From the NCBI GenBank assembly GCA_024680915.1, contig JAILBN010000001.1, positions 1 through 54,774 of the forward strand: a stretch of DNA of 54,774 nucleotides, read 5' to 3'. Made by a program: the position numbers and the translations under genes. Of the stretch, positions 51,282 through 54,774 are shown piece after piece. This DNA is from Treponemataceae bacterium (lineage in GTDB: Bacteria; Spirochaetota; Spirochaetia; Treponematales; Treponemataceae). Under the pieces are notes generated by a model. The model was not told the origin of the DNA. It ran no database searches and was given only the letters and a program-made list of their open reading frames with translations. How positions within the stretch are numbered: the first letter of the stretch is position 1; every line of letters starts with the position of its first letter.

Positions 51282-52546
51282 TGCTTTCTAAAAAACTCGC
51301 GCTTAAACTTTTCGAGGCATTCTCTATCGAACGGTGGAATGATCATATTCGACCGTTCGAAATGATAGAGATGGATAAAGCCGCCGAGAAGATGGTGCTC
51401 GCTTACATCATAGGGAAATATGAGGAAAACGAGGGTCATTCTGTCGATTGGGACTGGATGATATATGCCTCGTTTTTCGAGCTTCTTAAAAAAATTGCGC
51501 TGTGCGACATTAAATCGCCGATTCAGCGCATGATAAAGAAAGATTATCCTGATGAGTACAAACGGATAGAGGGCTGGGTTCTTAATCAGTATCGGGATAT
51601 TATCGATGATGCGACGCTTTTTGAGAAATTCCGCAAATATCTAGCCGGAGAAGATCTTACGGGAAACACGCCGGAGAAAACTTCTTCTATAAGGACGGCT
51701 TCCCGCATTTTACGTGCGGCGCACAAATATTCTGCAATGCGCGAATTCGAGATGCTTTCTGTCGTAAACGAGCCTTTCCGTGTAAAAAACATTGAACGCG
51801 AGTTAAACGAAGATATTGCGCCTTTTATGGATTTGAAAGGATTGCAGCTTCTTATAACAAAGCAGAAACCATACGATTTTCTTATGATAATCGAACAGCT
51901 CCGCTTTCAGACGCGCTGGAACCAGACACCGCGCGTTCCGAAGACTTCCGTTCTTGGACACTGCTATTTCGTCGCCGCGCTTACAATTCTTATGGGATTG
52001 CAGCCTGGCCTGGAAATGTGCGAGAACCGTCGCTACAACAACTTTTTTTCTGCTCTGTTCCACGATTTACCAGAGGCCGTAACGCGCGATATTATATCCC
52101 CTGTGAAGCAGGCGACCGACGAGCTTCCTTCCATTGTAAAGCGAATTGAGGACGAGATTGTCCGCAAAGAGCTTATACCGCTTATGGAGCCGTTCTACGC
52201 AGACGAGCTTCTTTATTTTACAAGCGATGAATTTGAGAACCGGATAATTCTGCCCAGTGTGGATAACTCCGCTGACGGCTCCTCGAAGTACTCTTGTACG
52301 CTGGAGCATGTTTCGTTCGAGGATTTGAACGAAAAATTCAACAACACAAAATACTGCCCGGTTGACGGTCGCCTGGTTCGCGTAGCTGACCACATTGCGG
52401 CTTTCATGGAAGCGGACAGCTCCATAAAATACGGAATAACGTCTGTTCATCTACGAGAAGGCAGGGAGAATATACGAAAGATTTATAAAGACAAGCCTTC
52501 CGTAAACGGTGTAAATCCGACAGCTTTTTTTGACCTGTTTGAATAA
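51281..52546 (+). CDS. YfbR-like HD-domain phosphohydrolase, long form
   Basis: 421 residues. The middle and C-terminal part match YfbR-type 5'-deoxynucleotidases: RWNQTPRVPKTSVLGHCYFV (compare the RW...R...S.H of YfbR), FSALFHDLPEAVTRDIISPVK (HD motif and the TGD-PTPVK box) and RVADHIAAFMEADSS (last metal Asp). YfbR removes phosphate from deoxynucleoside monophosphates. A 200-residue N-terminal helical domain and an insert before the last Asp (about 45 residues) are extra. It overlaps permease 2 and closes the nucleoside operon, so nucleotide or nucleoside salvage is a fitting role. Confidence 0.85.
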   Translation: MLSKKLALKLFEAFSIERWNDHIRPFEMIEMDKAAEKMVLAYIIGKYEENEGHSVDWDWMIYASFFELLKKIALCDIKSPIQRMIKKDYPDEYKRIEGWVLNQYRDIIDDATLFEKFRKYLAGEDLTGNTPEKTSSIRTASRILRAAHKYSAMREFEMLSVVNEPFRVKNIERELNEDIAPFMDLKGLQLLITKQKPYDFLMIIEQLRFQTRWNQTPRVPKTSVLGHCYFVAALTILMGLQPGLEMCENRRYNNFFSALFHDLPEAVTRDIISPVKQATDELPSIVKRIEDEIVRKELIPLMEPFYADELLYFTSDEFENRIILPSVDNSADGSSKYSCTLEHVSFEDLNEKFNNTKYCPVDGRLVRVADHIAAFMEADSSIKYGITSVHLREGRENIRKIYKDKPSVNGVNPTAFFDLFE

Positions 52547-52588
52547 TAATAGTTCTTTGCTCTGCCTGGCAATTTCTCTCTTATATCA

Positions 52589-52608
52589 ACTGTATAAAAT
52601 GCCGATAA
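52589..52608 (+). promoter_or_regulatory. Candidate sigma28-type promoter
   Basis: GCCGATAA at 52601-52608 is an exact match to the flagellar sigma28 -10 box; TATA, 3 of 4 bases of TAAA, lies 15 bases before it. Only eight bases separate the box from ATG 52617, so the mRNA would have almost no leader, and no ribosome site is present. Confidence 0.5.
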
Positions 52609-52616
52609 ATTGAAAT

Positions 52617-53675
52617 ATGAAAATTTCAATAAGCCGTTTTGTAATAATCGTTGTCTTGGTTTGGACAACCATTTCAGTTTTTTGCGAACAGAAGACTCAC
52701 ACCGTTCAAAAAGGTGAAACCTTATACTCTATCAGCAAGCTGTATGGGCTTTCTGTCACTGAACTGCGGCAGCTTAACGGAATGAGTGATTCGAGTATAT
52801 TAAAAGTAGGGCAGGTACTGAATGTATCGGCGGCAACTGAATCAAAAAACGATACGACAGCTGTTTCTTCCACGGCTTCTACAGCATCATCCAGTGGAAC
52901 TGCGAAATCCACATCAGGCTCTTCTGTTTCATCTTCTGGAGCAGCCTCTGCAACATCAACAAATAATACATCATCTGTGAAAAAAACAGAAATCACACAG
53001 CCCGTATACGACGATTATACCGTGAAAGCAGGAGATACTTTTTATAGCATTGCGCGGGCAAACGATATTTCTGTTGCGGAGCTTAAGAAAATAAATGGTT
53101 TTGATGAAAATTCAGTCTTAAAGTACGGAGTCGTTATAAAAATCCCGTCAAAATCTGCAGCATCTTCTGGTAACGGCATTCCGGTAATTACATCGTCATC
53201 GTCGATTTCATCATCAACATCTACAACATCCAACCAGTCTGTGACAAATGAAATGGAGGAAGTCCTGCTTTCTGTTACTGACGATCCGCGTAAATACGAC
53301 AGCAATAAAAAAGGAAACGTGAATCTGGACTGGCCTGTGAAAGCTCTTGAAGTTACATACGTCTCAGGAAAAATTTACGGAGTATCGCTAACATCAACAA
53401 AAAATGAGGATGTCGTTGCAATAAAAGAAGGGACTGTAACGTACAGCGGCTTTTACCGAGGATTCGGTAATGTTGTCTTCGTAAAGTCAGCGTCAAATTA
53501 TATCTATGTATATTCCGGGCTCGGTTCGGTCTCTGTTTCGCTTGGAGACACTGTAAAGCACTCCGACAAGATAGGAACAGTAGGAACCGATTCTTTGAGC
53601 GGAAAAAGCCAGATCAGCCTTATGGTCTATAAAAACGGAAAAGTTATTGACCCGGCTTTAGCTCCGCGCGGATAA
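52617..53675 (+). CDS. Exported LysM protein with degenerate M23/LytM domain
   Basis: 352 residues. Signal peptide 1-23 (FVIIVVLVWTTISVFC|E). Two LysM modules (residues about 25-71, THTVQKGETLYSISKLYGLS, and 133-177, DYTVKAGDTFYSIARANDIS) separated by Ser/Thr-rich linkers bind peptidoglycan. The last 115 residues follow the M23/LytM fold (DVVAIKEGTVTYSGFYRGFGNVVF, SVSLGDTVKHSDKIGTVGTD), but the metal ligands HxxxD and HxH are absent (YGVSLT and QISLMV). This pattern, as in EnvC or NlpD, marks an amidase activator rather than an endopeptidase. Confidence 0.88.
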   Translation: MKISISRFVIIVVLVWTTISVFCEQKTHTVQKGETLYSISKLYGLSVTELRQLNGMSDSSILKVGQVLNVSAATESKNDTTAVSSTASTASSSGTAKSTSGSSVSSSGAASATSTNNTSSVKKTEITQPVYDDYTVKAGDTFYSIARANDISVAELKKINGFDENSVLKYGVVIKIPSKSAASSGNGIPVITSSSSISSSTSTTSNQSVTNEMEEVLLSVTDDPRKYDSNKKGNVNLDWPVKALEVTYVSGKIYGVSLTSTKNEDVVAIKEGTVTYSGFYRGFGNVVFVKSASNYIYVYSGLGSVSVSLGDTVKHSDKIGTVGTDSLSGKSQISLMVYKNGKVIDPALAPRG

Positions 53676-54210
53676 TACATTTACGGAACAACTCCATACA
53701 AACTCTTGCGTCGTCGGTCGCACGGTGTGCTGTTCCGCTTGGAATACTTAAAAAGTCTGCCAAAAACTGAAGAGAGTGTTTCCCCGCCTCTGGAAAAGAT
53801 CTTCTTGAAAGATAAAGCGTATCAATCGTTGCTCTGGCATTTTTCAGCCCGCTCATCCCTGCCAACTCCAGCTCTTTGTTTATAAACCCGATATCAAACT
53901 GTGCGTTGTGAGCTACAAGCGTTGTTCCAGTTATAAAATCAAGAAAAGCTGGTGCAATCTCGCGGAAAATCGGCTTTCCAACGAGCATTTCATCGGATAT
54001 TCCATGTATTCGGATTACTTGTGGAGACATATTTTTCTCTGGATAAATAAGAACGTTATATTCCGCGATTACTTTTTCTTTGGAGAACTTTACGGCACCA
54101 ATCTCAATGACTCTCTCCGTGTGTCTGGAAAGCCCTGTGGTCTCAGTGTCGAACGCAGTATACACAGCTCCATTGTTATATTCTTCTATGAGTTTTTTTA
54201 ATGGTTTCAA
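53644..54210 (-). CDS. DnaQ-like 3'-5' exonuclease (Pol III epsilon type)
   Basis: 188 residues from TTG 54210, chosen because GGAG lies seven bases ahead; the reading frame continues upstream through the terminator region without a usable site. DEDDh exonuclease motifs: VYTAFDTETTGL (Exo I), TLVAHNAQFDIGFI (Exo II), HSLQFLADFLSIPSG and HRATDDARVC (Exo III with the catalytic His). Either the proofreading subunit or a stand-alone nuclease. Its last 32 bases overlap the 3' end of the LysM gene on the other strand. Confidence 0.9.
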   Translation of the reverse strand: MKPLKKLIEEYNNGAVYTAFDTETTGLSRHTERVIEIGAVKFSKEKVIAEYNVLIYPEKNMSPQVIRIHGISDEMLVGKPIFREIAPAFLDFITGTTLVAHNAQFDIGFINKELELAGMSGLKNARATIDTLYLSRRSFPEAGKHSLQFLADFLSIPSGTAHRATDDARVCMELFRKCIIRAELKPGQ

Positions 54211-54255
54211 AAAAATCTCCAGTAGCGTTAAATGCAGTTTTTGATGTTTTTTTAA

Positions 54256-54287
54256 AGAGAAAAAAAGGAGGGGGAAGAATCCCCCTC
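54256..54287 (-). terminator. Terminator for the minus-strand phosphohexomutase gene
   Basis: GAGGGGG (54268-54274), loop AAGAAT, CCCCCTC (54281-54287). On the minus strand it is followed by CTTTTTTTCTC. It lies 200 bases past the stop of the partial gene at 54487. Confidence 0.8.
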
Positions 54288-54470
54288 GCTCCAGTCTCCT
54301 CGACCGTGGCCTTCCGTCAGGCGCAACGACCACGGTCTGCGGTGTCTTCCGCTACCCCCTCAGAGGGGGTACAGTTTCGCAGGGACTCAACCGAGAATAC
54401 GTCGCTTCGCACCGTTTGCATAGGAATTGCATTTTAGTGCTCGCCCGCGCAAACCAGCAATCGCCCCAAA
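54288..54470. repeat. GC-rich hairpin cluster, possible dispersed repeat
   Basis: GACCGTGG (54302-54309) pairs with CCACGGTC (54330-54337); TACCCCCTC (54353-54361) pairs with GAGGGGGTA (54363-54371); GTTTGC near 54414 pairs with GCAAAC near 54450. No gene with a ribosome site is seen. The composition differs from that of the flanking DNA, which fits a dispersed intergenic element or a structured 3' trailer. Confidence 0.5.
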
Positions 54471-54486
54471 AGGTGGCTTTAATGTA

Positions 54487-54774
54487 CTAAGCTTCAAGAA
54501 TAGCGTCTATTTCGTTCTTTATCGCGTCACAAAGAATGTCTGCTTCTTTTTTAGCCTCATCAAGCGAGCCTTTAATTGCAACTTTGCTGTTGATGTAGAA
54601 CTTAATTTTAGGCTCAGTTCCAGAAGGTCTTGCGCTTACGACTGTTCCGCCATCAAGGAAGAACTGAAGAACGTTGCTCTTTGGAAGCGTAATAGCCGTT
54701 TTGTTCGAAGAATCTGCCGGATCGTATGTTACGCTTTCCTGAACGTCGCGTATCTTGAGAACTGTCTTTCCGCC
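54487..54774 (-). CDS. Phosphohexomutase (phosphoglucomutase/phosphomannomutase family), C-terminal end only
   Basis: The frame is open to the window edge, giving the last 95 residues of a minus-strand gene. It has the family's C-terminal phosphate-binding loop RPSGTEPKIKFY, preceded by SNVLQFFLDGGTVVSAR and followed by a helical end (KKEADILCDAIKNEI). The enzyme would interconvert hexose 1- and 6-phosphates. The short active-site and metal motifs are outside the window. A terminator follows after about 200 bases. Confidence 0.88.
   Translation of the reverse strand, partial: GGKTVLKIRDVQESVTYDPADSSNKTAITLPKSNVLQFFLDGGTVVSARPSGTEPKIKFYINSKVAIKGSLDEAKKEADILCDAIKNEIDAILEA

Noticed and set aside
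54201-54437. A 78-codon plus-strand frame across the hairpin cluster
   Set aside because: Its sequence comes from the GC-rich repeats and the terminator; no ribosome site. It is better seen as part of the intergenic element.
1-54774. CRISPR array, prophage, insertion sequence or rRNA genes
   Set aside because: No regularly spaced repeats, no transposase, integrase or phage structural genes, and no rRNA sequence were seen on either strand.

Overview
The window looks like part of a treponeme chromosome (Spirochaetes, genus Treponema or close kin), probably a host-associated or rumen-type species. The best evidence is a flagellar sheath gene (flaA) with a perfect housekeeping promoter, a radical SAM protein of the spirochaete-restricted spiro-SPASM type, a PnrA/BMP-type nucleoside-uptake operon, an SMC of the short treponemal size, bactofilin, and many long TPR proteins. 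Gene density is high, start codons are often TTG or GTG, and no gene-free stretch exceeds 300 bases.

Layout. 1-2790: the 3' part of a large surface-type protein (beta-helix plus two formylglycine-generating-enzyme-like domains) followed by a strong hairpin; this looks like a possible diversity-generating-retroelement target. 2791-3425: ParE-type toxin/antitoxin pair on the minus strand. 3500-8354: smc followed by a small membrane protein and an acidic exported protein. 8437-11041 (minus): phosphatase, STAS antagonist and HATPase kinase, a partner-switching module without a sigma factor. 11159-14135 (minus): TPR/Mrr-like protein, metallophosphoesterase and ParB-like protein. 14206-17065: two TPR/coiled-coil proteins. 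17106-20558 (minus): xseA-xseB-mutL repair operon. 20666-22336 (minus): GH13 glucosidase.

22417-30458 is the most interesting part: a tightly overlapping operon of a spiro-SPASM radical SAM protein, a divergent GT2-like protein, a three-domain fusion (SpsF-type cytidylyltransferase, PseG-like domain, zinc-ribbon methyltransferase) and an ATP-grasp ligase, running straight into a cell-wall amidase and a GerMN lipoprotein-like gene and then flaA. I infer a nonulosonic-acid-type glycan activation and tailoring cassette, possibly for flagellar or envelope glycosylation.

31820-35986: a TPR-fused alarmone synthetase that may be leaderless, tRNA-Glu, a JAMM-domain/DinG helicase fusion and an unlisted 56-residue zinc-ribbon gene. 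36148-41127: rpsT, an HU-family gene, lnt, bactofilin, rho and rpmE. 41345-45457: cheW, a lysine-less DegT-like protein, nadK and recN. 45527-46330: an unrecognised helical protein. 46471-52546: nucleoside ABC transporter operon ending in a YfbR-like HD nucleotidase. 52617-53675: LysM protein with a degenerate M23 domain and a sigma28-like promoter. 53644-54210 (minus): DnaQ-type exonuclease. 54211-54486: hairpin-rich trailer. 54487-54774 (minus): 3' end of a phosphohexomutase gene running off the window.
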